Below are positions 6,497 through 13,675 of a stretch of DNA of 14,138 nt, piece by piece. Each line of letters begins with the position of its first letter. Position 1 is the stretch's first letter. The stretch covers positions 1-14,138 of the forward strand of contig CAMJPH010000063.1 in assembly GCA_946407715.1 (NCBI GenBank), read 5' to 3'. The notes under the pieces are model-generated. The model was not told the DNA's origin, did no database searches, and was given only the letters and a program-made list of their open reading frames with translations. Position numbers and translations under genes: made by a program. This DNA comes from an uncultured Bacteroidales bacterium. GTDB lineage: Bacteria; Bacteroidota; Bacteroidia; Bacteroidales; WCHB1-69.

Positions 6497-8440
6497 TTAT
6501 TTTTGTACTTGTTCAATTTTCCATTTCATATAGAGCAGTGCGGCGACGCTCCAAGCCTGTGAGATGCAGCCGTTGGGCTTGTAGGGCGGATCGCCGTCCG
6601 TGATTTCGGCAATCGTGGAAAGCCCGTAGGAACTCATGCAACCGTCGAAGCGGTAGAGGATGCGGTTAAGCACATCAGGGGCGCTTTCGGGATAGACCTT
6701 GAGAATGCAGTCTGTGAAAGGGAACAGCAGCCACGGCCATACAGTACCTTGGTGATAGGCTGCGTCGCGTTCCGCTTGCGTTCCGTTGTAGTGACCCTTG
6801 TATTCGGGGTCTTTGGGTGACAGGCTGCGGATGCCTTTGTCGACCAGCAACTCCTCGGTGACGCACTTGAGCACCAACTGACGGATTTTCTCGCTGATAG
6901 GCGAGAAAGGCAGGGAGGCTGCAATGAGCATGTTAGGACGAACCTGGAAGTTCTTGTAGTCGCCATCCACATAGTCGGCTAAATAGCCAATCTCCTTTGA
7001 CCAAAACGTCTCTTTGAAGACAGTGGGGAAATTGGATACAATCGGTTCCCATTCAGCGACAAATTCCTTGTCGCGGCTTCTGCTCGCAAGGTCGATGGCG
7101 AATTTGATATCGTTGTACCACAGCGCGTTGATCTCCACTTGGCAGCCGGTGCGCGGGGTCACGGGACGGCCATCGACGATGGCATCCATCCAGGTAAGGG
7201 CGAGTCCTTCGCCCCCGGCATAGATGAGACCGTTGTCCAGTCTGTGGATATGGTTCAGGGTGCCGTCGCGGTAGGCGCAGAGGATGCTTTTGATAGTGTC
7301 GCCATATTTTGTCCAAAGGACCCTTGGTTTATTGATGTGGTCATAGTAAATCTGCAGAGCGCGGATGAACCAGAGCGGTGCATCCACGGAGTTGTAGGAA
7401 GCACCGTTGCCGGATCCTATGTTGGGGAACAGTCCGTCCTTGAGGTCGGCAATCATCGTGTCGACGATTTCCTCGAAGAGGGCGTTCTTTTTCAGCGGCA
7501 GGGTGAGGCCGGGCAGGGCGATGAACGTGTCGCGGCCCCAGCGTCCGAACCAGGGGTAGCCCGCGATAATGTCGGTGCGGCCGTTGCGCTTCACGATGAA
7601 CTGCTCCGCCGCATTTTGCAGGCAATTGGAGAACGTGGAGCGTGTGGGATGTTTTTTCGCCTCTTTGGCGTAGATTTTGGCGATTTCGGCAGCTTCTACT
7701 GGCTCGGTGCCAATGCACAGGTACAATTCCTTGCCGGCCACTTTCGCCGTGATGGTGCCTGGACGCCACAGATCCTCATGACCCTCATAACCGCGCTTCA
7801 GCTCCTCTTCATATTCTATATTATAATACCAGTCGGGATGGTGCTGGTATTGCACCGGTTCCGAGAATTGGAAATAGACAGGCGTGTAGTTGTCGTACAT
7901 GCAGAAGCCGACACCGTTCTCAACAGTTTGGTAATCAGTATGAACGTTGTCGTTGGCGTGTGTAAGTTGATGAATGCTGCGGAATGCCAGCAGCGGCTCG
8001 ATCTGCATACAGACATCCTCAACGTTGTCGAGGAAAGTGTATTTGATGATCAGCCGGTCGGCGTCGTGTTGGAAAAGCAGCGACTTCTGGAAATTGAACT
8101 TCCCGACGCGGTAGTCATACACCGGCACGCTGTCAGCGGAAAATTTCTGCAGATATTTGTTTCCTTTCGGGTCAATGACTTTGTTCTTATACTGGTGGAT
8201 GCCTAAATGGAAATCCATACTGTTGACCACGATGTTCTCGTTGATGCCAGATACCAACAGGTGGCGTTCGCCGTCGAGGTTGTCCTGCGGCACAATAAAC
8301 AAGCCGTGGTATTTGCGGGTGTTAAGTCCGCACAAGGTTGTAGTGGCAAAAGCGCCCGTTCTGCTGCAGCGCAGTATCTCTCTCTCCTTCGCGAAATTGA
8401 TGTTCACCAATTTCTCCTTGTCAAATGCGATATAACTCAT
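6497..8440 (-). CDS. Glycogen debranching enzyme (amylo-alpha-1,6-glucosidase)
   Basis: The 647-residue protein has two parts. The N-terminal beta domain begins SYIAFDKEKL, with TTTLCGLNTRKYHGLFIVP typical of GDE_N. The C-terminal (alpha/alpha)6 catalytic domain carries YPWFGRWGRDTFIALPGL (acidic residue at about 304) and GTQAERDAAYHQGTVWPWLL (acidic residue at about 557). The enzyme hydrolyses alpha-1,6 branch points of glycogen in the cytoplasm. ATG 8440 is chosen although the frame is open to 8548. Homologues start at MSY, the extra 36 residues (KKIFLQIGFLDRF...) resemble nothing in the family, and a -7 promoter box lies inside the extension at 8535-8528. This is the first gene of the minus-strand glycogen operon with GT4 and GH57. 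Confidence 0.95.
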   Translation of the reverse strand: MSYIAFDKEKLVNINFAKEREILRCSRTGAFATTTLCGLNTRKYHGLFIVPQDNLDGERHLLVSGINENIVVNSMDFHLGIHQYKNKVIDPKGNKYLQKFSADSVPVYDYRVGKFNFQKSLLFQHDADRLIIKYTFLDNVEDVCMQIEPLLAFRSIHQLTHANDNVHTDYQTVENGVGFCMYDNYTPVYFQFSEPVQYQHHPDWYYNIEYEEELKRGYEGHEDLWRPGTITAKVAGKELYLCIGTEPVEAAEIAKIYAKEAKKHPTRSTFSNCLQNAAEQFIVKRNGRTDIIAGYPWFGRWGRDTFIALPGLTLPLKKNALFEEIVDTMIADLKDGLFPNIGSGNGASYNSVDAPLWFIRALQIYYDHINKPRVLWTKYGDTIKSILCAYRDGTLNHIHRLDNGLIYAGGEGLALTWMDAIVDGRPVTPRTGCQVEINALWYNDIKFAIDLASRSRDKEFVAEWEPIVSNFPTVFKETFWSKEIGYLADYVDGDYKNFQVRPNMLIAASLPFSPISEKIRQLVLKCVTEELLVDKGIRSLSPKDPEYKGHYNGTQAERDAAYHQGTVWPWLLFPFTDCILKVYPESAPDVLNRILYRFDGCMSSYGLSTIAEITDGDPPYKPNGCISQAWSVAALLYMKWKIEQVQK

Positions 8441-8527
8441 CTTTCGTTTCTCAATTTTCGTTGTTATTTTATAATGGTTTGATTTAACTATAGTACGATT
8501 TATAAACCTATCTAAGAAACCAATCTG

Positions 8528-8535
8528 CAAAAATA
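8528..8535 (-). promoter_or_regulatory. -7 box, probable promoter of the glycogen operon
   Basis: On the minus strand TATTTTTG (8535-8528) matches TAnnTTTG exactly. No TTG is found at the ideal -33 spacing. It would give a leader of about 80 nt before ATG 8440 and supports that start over the upstream ATG at 8548. Confidence 0.4.
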
Positions 8536-8692
8536 TTTTTTTTAACAATACGAATGTGTACTTTTTTTCATTTTTTATTAACCGTTCTGTAATTGTGTTT
8601 GAAACGGTTTGCTCTATTTCCTTGTAAATGTGGGCATAGCACTCAAATGTTAACCATTTTTTTCAAAAGCAGTGTCAAATCCAAAGAATTTG

Positions 8693-8700
8693 TATTTTTG
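8693..8700 (+). promoter_or_regulatory. -7 box for the lipoprotein gene
   Basis: TATTTTTG at 8693-8700 matches TAnnTTTG and lies about 25 nt upstream of ATG 8726. A -33 TTG is not seen at the usual distance. The box lies inside the longer frame from 8672, which argues for the start at 8726. Confidence 0.45.
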
Positions 8701-8725
8701 CAGGTTTTATTCCGAGAAAGAAATT

Positions 8726-9118
8726 ATGAAGAAAAGATTTTGGTTTTTATTTTTGGTGTGTGCTTGTTTGATGATGGGTTCCTGCCAGAACAGCAAGAAA
8801 AAAAACACACCGGAGGCGGTCACAGAGGCTTTCTTAAAAGCTTTTTATACCGCTGATTTCACCCACATGTATCAAGTCACCACGAAAAAATCCCGTGTGG
8901 TGATAAAAACACTCCAAGAAGGCATGAAGGACAGGCAGGAACAGCTTGAAACGATGCGCGGCAGGAAGATAGATTTCATGGAAACCAAAGTTGTTGCCCA
9001 GACAGATTCCACAGCAGTCTGCGCTAGCACATTCAAGGTGGATGGCGAAGACACACAGGCTGAATGGGAACTCGTAAAGGAAAACGATGAGTGGAAAGTA
9101 ACGATGGTGATTCCGTGA
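8726..9118 (+). CDS. Small lipoprotein, DUF4878/NTF2-like
   Basis: The 130-residue protein begins MKKRFWFLFLVCACLMMGSC, a lipoprotein signal peptide with the lipid-attached Cys at residue 20. The residues after the Cys (QNSKKKN) are basic, so the acidic surface-export signal of Bacteroidota lipoproteins is absent and the periplasmic side is more likely. The rest (TPEAVTEAFLKAFYTADF near the start, CASTFKV and WELVKENDEWKVTMV at the end) has the helix-then-sheet layout of small DUF4878/NTF2-like domains. Its role is unknown. ATG 8726 is preferred over the in-frame ATG 8672 because it begins exactly at the signal peptide and follows a -7 promoter box. The gene stands alone before tyrS, separated by 114 bp that contain heptamer array d. 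Confidence 0.85.
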   Translation: MKKRFWFLFLVCACLMMGSCQNSKKKNTPEAVTEAFLKAFYTADFTHMYQVTTKKSRVVIKTLQEGMKDRQEQLETMRGRKIDFMETKVVAQTDSTAVCASTFKVDGEDTQAEWELVKENDEWKVTMVIP

Positions 9119-9166
9119 CGAGACTGAATGACGATGAAAAGCGATGAAATAATAATAGCATTTACG

Positions 9167-9201
9167 ATCACTAATCACTGATCACCAATCACTAATCACT
9201 G
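9167..9201. repeat. Heptamer array d, upstream of tyrS
   Basis: There are five uninterrupted 7-bp units, variants of ATCACTA: 9167-9173 ending CTA, 9174-9180 ending CTG, 9181-9187 ending CCA, 9188-9194 ending CTA and 9195-9201 ending CTG. It is the longest array in the window and ends 31 bp before the tyrS start. Confidence 0.8.
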
Positions 9202-9232
9202 AAAAAAATAAACAAATAAAATAACCAAAACG

Positions 9233-10519
9233 ATGAATTTCGTAGAAGAATTGAGATGGCGTGGCATGTTGCATGATATCATGCCCGGAACCGAAGAGTT
9301 GTTTAACAAAGAAGTATGTTCCGTCTATCTGGGTATTGACCCTACGGCGGATTCACTGCATATCGGCCATTTGGTGGGCATCATGATGTTGTCGCACCTG
9401 CAGCGTTGCGGTCACAGACCCATCGCTTTGCTTGGCGGTGCTACAGGCATGATTGGCGACCCCTCCGGCAAAAGCCAAGAACGTAACCTTTTGGATGAGG
9501 CTACGTTACGTCACAACCAAGAGTGTATCAAGAAGCAGCTGAGCAAATTCCTCGACTTCGACAGCAAGGAGCCCAATGCTGCTCTGTTAGTCAACAATTA
9601 CGACTGGATGAGCAAGTTCTCCTTCTTGGAGTTTATTCGCGATATTGGTAAGCACTTGACGGTCAATTACATGATGGCAAAGGATTCCGTGAAGAAGCGC
9701 TTCAACGGCGAGGGCGATGGTATGTCGTTCACCGAATTTTCCTACCAGTTGGTGCAGGGCTACGATTTCCTGCATCTCTACCAGACGCAAAACTGCAAGG
9801 TGCAGATGGGTGGCTCCGACCAGTGGGGCAACATCACCACCGGCACGGAACTCATCCGTCGTATGCTCAACGGCGAGGCCTACGCGCTCACCTGTCCGCT
9901 CATTACCAAGGCTGACGGTGGCAAGTTCGGAAAGACCGAGAAGGGCAATGTATGGCTTGATCCCGCCCGCACCTCCCCGTACGCCTTCTACCAGTTCTGG
10001 CTCAACTGCTCCGACGACGACAGCAAACGTTACATCCGCATCTTCATTCACTTCACGAAAGAGGAAATTGAGGAAATGGAGCGTCAGCACGATGCCGAGC
10101 CGCACTTGCGCATCCTGCAAAAGGCATTAGCGAAGGATTTGACCGTGCGCGTACACTCGCAGGAGGACTATGACGCGGCCGTCAACGCTTCCGAAATCCT
10201 CTTCGGCAAAGGCACCGCCGAAAACCTCGCTGCCCTTTCCGAGGAGATGTTCCTTTCTGTGTTTGAGGGCGTTCCGCAATTCGAGGTGCCGATGACCGTT
10301 CTCGACGAAACCTGCGGCGTGGTCGATTTCCTCGCCAAACACACCCAAGTCTTCAACTCCAACGGTGAAGCACGCAGAATGCTCAAAGACAACGGTGTCG
10401 CCATCAACAAGACAAAGGTGAAGGAAGACAAAATCGTCACCAAAGACGACCTCCTCAACGGCAAATATGTCCTCGTGCAAAAAGGCAAAAAGAACTACTA
10501 TATCGTCAAATTCGTCTAA
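9233..10519 (+). CDS. tyrS: Tyrosyl-tRNA synthetase
   Basis: This 428-residue class I synthetase charges tRNA-Tyr with tyrosine. [18 protein letters not shown] carries the ATP-binding HIGH motif at residues 43-46. [13 protein letters not shown] and [11 protein letters not shown] are the tyrosine-pocket segments. KFGKT (231-235) is the bacterial TyrRS form of KMSKS. The C-terminal S4 RNA-binding domain runs from about 360 to the end ([30 protein letters not shown]). Length and motif order are typical. The start at 9233 has an A-rich leader without Shine-Dalgarno, as is common in Bacteroidota. The stop TAA is the first triplet of heptamer array e. No T-box leader was recognised upstream. Confidence 0.98.
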   Translation: MNFVEELRWRGMLHDIMPGTEELFNKEVCSVYLGIDPTADSLHIGHLVGIMMLSHLQRCGHRPIALLGGATGMIGDPSGKSQERNLLDEATLRHNQECIKKQLSKFLDFDSKEPNAALLVNNYDWMSKFSFLEFIRDIGKHLTVNYMMAKDSVKKRFNGEGDGMSFTEFSYQLVQGYDFLHLYQTQNCKVQMGGSDQWGNITTGTELIRRMLNGEAYALTCPLITKADGGKFGKTEKGNVWLDPARTSPYAFYQFWLNCSDDDSKRYIRIFIHFTKEEIEEMERQHDAEPHLRILQKALAKDLTVRVHSQEDYDAAVNASEILFGKGTAENLAALSEEMFLSVFEGVPQFEVPMTVLDETCGVVDFLAKHTQVFNSNGEARRMLKDNGVAINKTKVKEDKIVTKDDLLNGKYVLVQKGKKNYYIVKFV

Positions 10520-10544
10520 CTATAACTACTAACTATTAACTACT
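10517..10544. repeat. Heptamer array e1, starting on the tyrS stop codon
   Basis: Four 7-bp units occur: TAACTAT (10517-10523), AACTACT (10524-10530), AACTATT (10531-10537) and AACTACT (10538-10544). The first triplet is the tyrS stop. TAA triplets at 10517, 10523, 10530 and 10537 cover all three frames. The word is close to the reverse complement of array b. Confidence 0.75.
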
Positions 10545-10552
10545 ATCTGCTT

Positions 10553-10580
10553 CAATAACCAATAACCAATAACCATTACC
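10553..10580. repeat. Heptamer array e2, ending directly at the NfeD start codon
   Basis: CAATAAC is repeated exactly three times (10553-10559, 10560-10566, 10567-10573), followed by the degenerate CATTACC (10574-10580). The next base is the A of the NfeD ATG. The array therefore occupies the place where a Shine-Dalgarno would lie, and no such sequence is present. Confidence 0.8.
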
Positions 10581-11051
10581 ATGGGTTACATTAGTCTCAT
10601 CCTCCTCATCCTCCTCGGCATCGTCCTGATGATCCTGGATTTCCTCGTGATTCCCGGCGGGGTGGTGGCTATTATCGGGGTGTTGTGCATGATTGCCGGA
10701 GTGGTCACTGCGTTTGTGCAGTTCGGCACCACGGTAGGATTCCTCACGCTCGTGCTCACCGCTATCCTTACTATCGGCTTCTTCTGGTTGATGATGCGGA
10801 CGAAGACGTGGCGTAAGCTTCAGCTTAAAACTCAGATTGACAGCAAGATGAATGAAGTTGATGAGTCCAAGCTGAAAGAGGGGATGGAAGGCGTTGCTAT
10901 TTCTCGTCTCGCTCCGACAGGCACCGGACTTTTCGGGGATACGGAAGCCGAGGTGGTTTCCATGCAAGGTTTCATCGACGAAAATTCACCCATTATAATC
11001 CATAAGATCGAAGGAAGCAAAGTTATCGTAGAAATTTCTCATCAAAATTAA
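10581..11051 (+). CDS. NfeD-family membrane protein (short form)
   Basis: The 156-residue protein has three membrane segments (about 3-23, 26-47 and 51-72), then a C-terminal NfeD OB-fold domain (about 90-156, with EGMEGVAISRLAPTGTGLFGDTEAEVVSMQGFIDENSPIIIHKIEGSKVIVEI). This is the short form without the N-terminal ClpP-like protease domain. NfeD proteins are genetic and physical partners of SPFH/flotillin proteins. Here the flotillin gene floA follows after 6 bp, the usual arrangement. The likely role is support of flotillin membrane microdomains. The 61-bp gap after tyrS consists almost entirely of two heptamer arrays. Confidence 0.92.
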   Translation: MGYISLILLILLGIVLMILDFLVIPGGVVAIIGVLCMIAGVVTAFVQFGTTVGFLTLVLTAILTIGFFWLMMRTKTWRKLQLKTQIDSKMNEVDESKLKEGMEGVAISRLAPTGTGLFGDTEAEVVSMQGFIDENSPIIIHKIEGSKVIVEISHQN

Positions 11052-11057
11052 TACATT

Positions 11058-12038
11058 ATGACTCAAACTGTTATCACAATAGTGATTGTATTGGCGCTGG
11101 TCATCCTGTTTTTCTGGATGGTGCCCTTGCGCTTGTGGTTCATCGCCATACTGAACGGTGTCCACGTCTCTTTAGTGCAACTGATTCTGATGCGTTGGCG
11201 TCGCGTTCCGCCGGATATGATTGTGAATTCGATGATTACGGCTTCGAAAGCGGGTATTGACATCAGTCGTGACCAGTTGGAGGCGCATTATCTGGCTGGC
11301 GGCCACGTGAAACCTGTCGTCAACGCGCTTATTTCCGCCGACAAGGCCAACATCACCCTTGATTTCAAAGCGGCCACAGCTATCGATCTGGCTGGTCGTA
11401 ACGTGTTGGAAGCCATTCAGACGTCCGTGAACCCGAAAGTCATCAACACGCCTCCTGTGGCGGCTGTCGCGAAGGACGGTATCCAGCTGATTGCCAAAGC
11501 GAGAGTGACGGTGCGCACGAATATCCGCCAGTTGGTGGGCGGTGCCGGCGAAGAGACCATCATCGCCCGTGTGGGTGAGGGTATCGTCTCCGCCATCGGT
11601 TCCGCGGATACGCACAAGTCGGTGCTTGAAAACCCGGATTCCATCTCCAAACTCGTGTTGACCAAAGGTTTGGATTCCGGTACGGCGTTCGAAATCCTCT
11701 CCATTGACATCGCGGATGTGGATGTGGGTAAGAACATCGGTGCCATGCTGCAGATGGACCAGGCCAACGCTGACAAGAATATCGCGCAGGCCAAAGCCGA
11801 GGAGCGTCGTGCTATGGCTGTGGCGCAAGAACAGGAAATGAAGGCCAAGGCGCAAGAAGCTCGTGCTCAGGTAATTCTTGCCGAAGCTGAGGTTCCGAGA
11901 GCTCTTGCCGATGCTTTCCGTAGCGGCAATCTCGGCGTGATGGACTACTACAAGTTGGAGAACATCAAGGCAGACACCTCCATGCGCGATGGCATCAGCA
12001 AGATGGGACAGGGCGGTCAGAATCCGTCAAAAAAGTAA
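11058..12038 (+). CDS. floA: Flotillin-like protein FloA (YqfA, UPF0365)
   Basis: The 326-residue protein has a hydrophobic N-terminus (about 4-22, with a second apolar stretch near 26-45) that anchors it in the inner membrane. The SPFH/UPF0365 core follows, with [37 protein letters not shown] and [31 protein letters not shown], both very characteristic. An Ala/Glu/Lys-rich coiled-coil (about 232-280, [28 protein letters not shown]) mediates oligomerisation. FloA scaffolds functional membrane microdomains. The gene is 6 bp after NfeD and 4 bp before the next gene's ATG (12043), so these are probably one operon. Confidence 0.96.
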   Translation: MTQTVITIVIVLALVILFFWMVPLRLWFIAILNGVHVSLVQLILMRWRRVPPDMIVNSMITASKAGIDISRDQLEAHYLAGGHVKPVVNALISADKANITLDFKAATAIDLAGRNVLEAIQTSVNPKVINTPPVAAVAKDGIQLIAKARVTVRTNIRQLVGGAGEETIIARVGEGIVSAIGSADTHKSVLENPDSISKLVLTKGLDSGTAFEILSIDIADVDVGKNIGAMLQMDQANADKNIAQAKAEERRAMAVAQEQEMKAKAQEARAQVILAEAEVPRALADAFRSGNLGVMDYYKLENIKADTSMRDGISKMGQGGQNPSKK

Positions 12039-12042
12039 TGAA

Positions 12043-12810
12043 ATGAACGTTAAGACAATTATCATTTGCGTCATTTTGAGCATAACTGCTTTTGGTTATG
12101 CTCAAAATGTTTCTGCTCAGAGATTCAAATATCAGTACAGAATGGTGCAGTTGGATTCGACATACGATTCGAAAGTCAATCCGAAACTGGCCAAATATGT
12201 GGCAAAGAAGCGTGTACAGTTGGAAAAGCAGATGCAAGTGGTGGTTGCACATTCGGATGCCGAGTTGGAGTCTTTCGCGCCTGAAAGTCCGCTCTCCAAC
12301 TTTCTGACAGACATCTTGTTGAACGAATCTTCAAAGTATGTCAAAGATACGGCATTCGACAACATAGATCTTTCGATGCTCAATTTCGGCGGCATCCGCA
12401 CCTCTATGCCCGCCGGTGATGTGACGGTCGGCGATTTGTACCGTATCTCCCCGTTTGACAATTACTTGACTTTTATCGTGTTGAAAGGTAGTGAGTTGAA
12501 GAAGGCATTGGGCCGTTTCAATGACAAATTCAACGCCCCCTATGCCGGTGCAGCTATTGTCTATAAAAACAACAAACCTGTTAAAATTACCGTGCAAGGT
12601 AAGCCTATAGATGACAAACGGCTCTATAATCTTGTCACGCTCAACTTCATCTCTGACGGCGGAGACCATCTTTTGGAAGACATTCACTATGAGAAGATTG
12701 AATATACTACCATAACTTTCCGCGATTTTTTGATTGCAGAATTGAAAGCGATGACTTCGAGAGGCGAAAAGGTTTTAGGCAAGAAAGATGGACGAGCTGT
12801 TATTAATTAA
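12043..12810 (+). CDS. Exported lone 5'-nucleotidase C-terminal domain protein
   Basis: The 255-residue protein has a Sec signal peptide (MNVKTIIICVILSITAFGYA) with two possible cleavage contexts, GYA-Q and VSA-Q, so it is probably periplasmic or outside. The rest matches the 5'-nucleotidase C-terminal (substrate-binding) domain. SPLSNFLTDIL, LNFGGIRTSMPAGDVTVGDL (Arg118 in GGIR), RISPFDNYL (Pro137-Phe138) and FISDGGDHL are the hallmark blocks. The N-terminal metallophosphatase domain that holds the two-metal active site is absent, so the protein alone should not be catalytic. ATG 12043 is chosen over the open frame from 11989 because that extension overlaps floA and masks the signal peptide. 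Codons 10-23 contain a perfect 15-bp inverted repeat. The stop lies inside heptamer array f. Confidence 0.88.
   Translation: MNVKTIIICVILSITAFGYAQNVSAQRFKYQYRMVQLDSTYDSKVNPKLAKYVAKKRVQLEKQMQVVVAHSDAELESFAPESPLSNFLTDILLNESSKYVKDTAFDNIDLSMLNFGGIRTSMPAGDVTVGDLYRISPFDNYLTFIVLKGSELKKALGRFNDKFNAPYAGAAIVYKNNKPVKITVQGKPIDDKRLYNLVTLNFISDGGDHLLEDIHYEKIEYTTITFRDFLIAELKAMTSRGEKVLGKKDGRAVIN
12072..12109 (+). repeat. Perfect 15-bp inverted repeat in signal-peptide codons
   Basis: CATTTTGAGCATAAC (12072-12086) and its exact reverse complement (12095-12109) flank an 8-nt loop, TGCTTTTG. It lies 29 nt after the start codon and encodes residues 10-23 of the signal peptide. The mRNA would fold into a strong hairpin; there is no following T-run, so it is not a standard terminator. 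Confidence 0.9.
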
Positions 12811-12833
12811 GAATTGAAAATTAAGAATTATAA
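12806..12833. repeat. Heptamer array f between the 5'-nucleotidase and SUMF genes
   Basis: Four 7-bp units occur: ATTAAGA (12806-12812), ATTGAAA (12813-12819), ATTAAGA (12820-12826) and ATTATAA (12827-12833). The TAA stop of the upstream gene (12808-12810) is inside the first unit. The array fills nearly the whole 25-bp gap to the next ATG at 12836. TAA and TGA triplets within it cover all three frames. Confidence 0.7.
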
Positions 12834-12835
12834 CG

Positions 12836-13675
12836 ATGAGACATTTGTTCGATATTAAACTGAAAATGGTTGCGTTGTGGTTTCTCACCACGATGTTTTC
12901 CTGTGTGATAACATTGTCGGCGCAAACACAAGGTACCGGTAACCGCGTGTTTACTGTGAACCATGTCCCTTTGAAGATGGTGTTTGTGAAGGGCGGAGAC
13001 CTGCAGCTGGGATGTTCTGCTGACAGGGATGACAGCTGCAAGGCTCGTGAAATCCCTTACCACACAGTGTCTTTGTCGGACTTCTATATTGGCGAGACGG
13101 AGGTGACGCAGGCGCAGTGGAAGGCAGTGATGGGTAGCGACAATAATCCAAGTTACTGGAAAGGAAACACGCTTCCTGTGGAGCGCGTGAGTTGGGCGGA
13201 GTGTCATCGTTTCGTCACCCGCCTGAACAAGTATCTTGCCAAAGAATTGCCCGAGGGTTACCATTTCGCTTTGCCCTCCGAGGCGCAATGGGAATATGCC
13301 GCTCGTGGCGGTCTGAAAAGTGCAGGTGCGCGTTATGCCGGCAGCGACGATCTCAAGCAGATTGCATGGTACTATGATAATAGTAGCCAGCATACGCATG
13401 ACGTGCGAATCAAAACAGCCAATGAGTTAGGCATTTTCGATATGAGCGGGAATGTCTGGGAATGGTGTGAAGACTGGTATGATGAGAATTTCTACGCAGA
13501 GAATACGGACTGGAACAACCCCATGAACGATCAGGAGACCTCCTATCGCGTGCAGCGGGGTGGCAGCTGGAACTATGCGGCCTCGTACAGTCGTTGTGCC
13601 ACTCGCGACCGCGGTAGCATCCATTCCCGCTATGAGGATTGCGGGTTCCGGGTTGCGTTAGTGCCGAAGAATTAA
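12836..13675 (+). CDS. Exported SUMF/FGE-sulfatase-domain protein, formylglycine cysteines absent
   Basis: The 279-residue protein has an N-terminal signal peptide ending near TLSAQ. The SUMF1/FGE fold covers about 40-277: FVKGGDLQLG, HTVSLSDFYIGETEVTQAQWKAVMG, PVERVSWAECHRFVTRLN, LPSEAQWEYAARGG, ELGIFDMSGNVWEWCEDWYD and YRVQRGGSWNYAASYSRC. In formylglycine-generating enzymes two cysteines follow RGGS (human Cys336 and Cys341). By eye alignment Tyr247 and Ser252 stand at these places, so sulfatase activation is not expected. Many Bacteroidota SUMF-domain proteins, including gliding proteins, have structural or binding roles. There is no sulfatase in the window. It starts 25 bp after the 5'-nucleotidase-domain gene and may share its transcript. 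A shorter start (MVALWFL, residue 11) is possible but would cut the basic N-region. Confidence 0.92.
   Translation: MRHLFDIKLKMVALWFLTTMFSCVITLSAQTQGTGNRVFTVNHVPLKMVFVKGGDLQLGCSADRDDSCKAREIPYHTVSLSDFYIGETEVTQAQWKAVMGSDNNPSYWKGNTLPVERVSWAECHRFVTRLNKYLAKELPEGYHFALPSEAQWEYAARGGLKSAGARYAGSDDLKQIAWYYDNSSQHTHDVRIKTANELGIFDMSGNVWEWCEDWYDENFYAENTDWNNPMNDQETSYRVQRGGSWNYAASYSRCATRDRGSIHSRYEDCGFRVALVPKN

Larger units (their letters stand above)
8441..8725. other. Divergent intergenic region between glycogen operon and lipoprotein gene
   Basis: The 285 bp are AT-rich and carry one -7-like box facing each way (8535-8528 minus, 8693-8700 plus). No convincing ORF, stable hairpin or tandem heptamer array was seen. 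Short frames that cross it on the plus strand are out of frame with, or extend past, the real starts. Confidence 0.6.

Noticed and set aside
7139..8206. 355-residue plus-strand open frame opposite the debranching enzyme gene
   Set aside because: It is fully antisense to a clearly conserved enzyme, shows no domain or signal sequence, and is explained by codon bias of the true gene keeping the opposite strand free of stops.
9167..9201. CRISPR-like array
   Set aside because: Units are 7 bp and directly adjacent with no spacers; no cas gene is present.
9205..9232. A further heptamer array before tyrS
   Set aside because: The A-rich stretch has no consistent 7-bp unit and is explained as a plain AT-rich leader; the same applies to 1151-1171.
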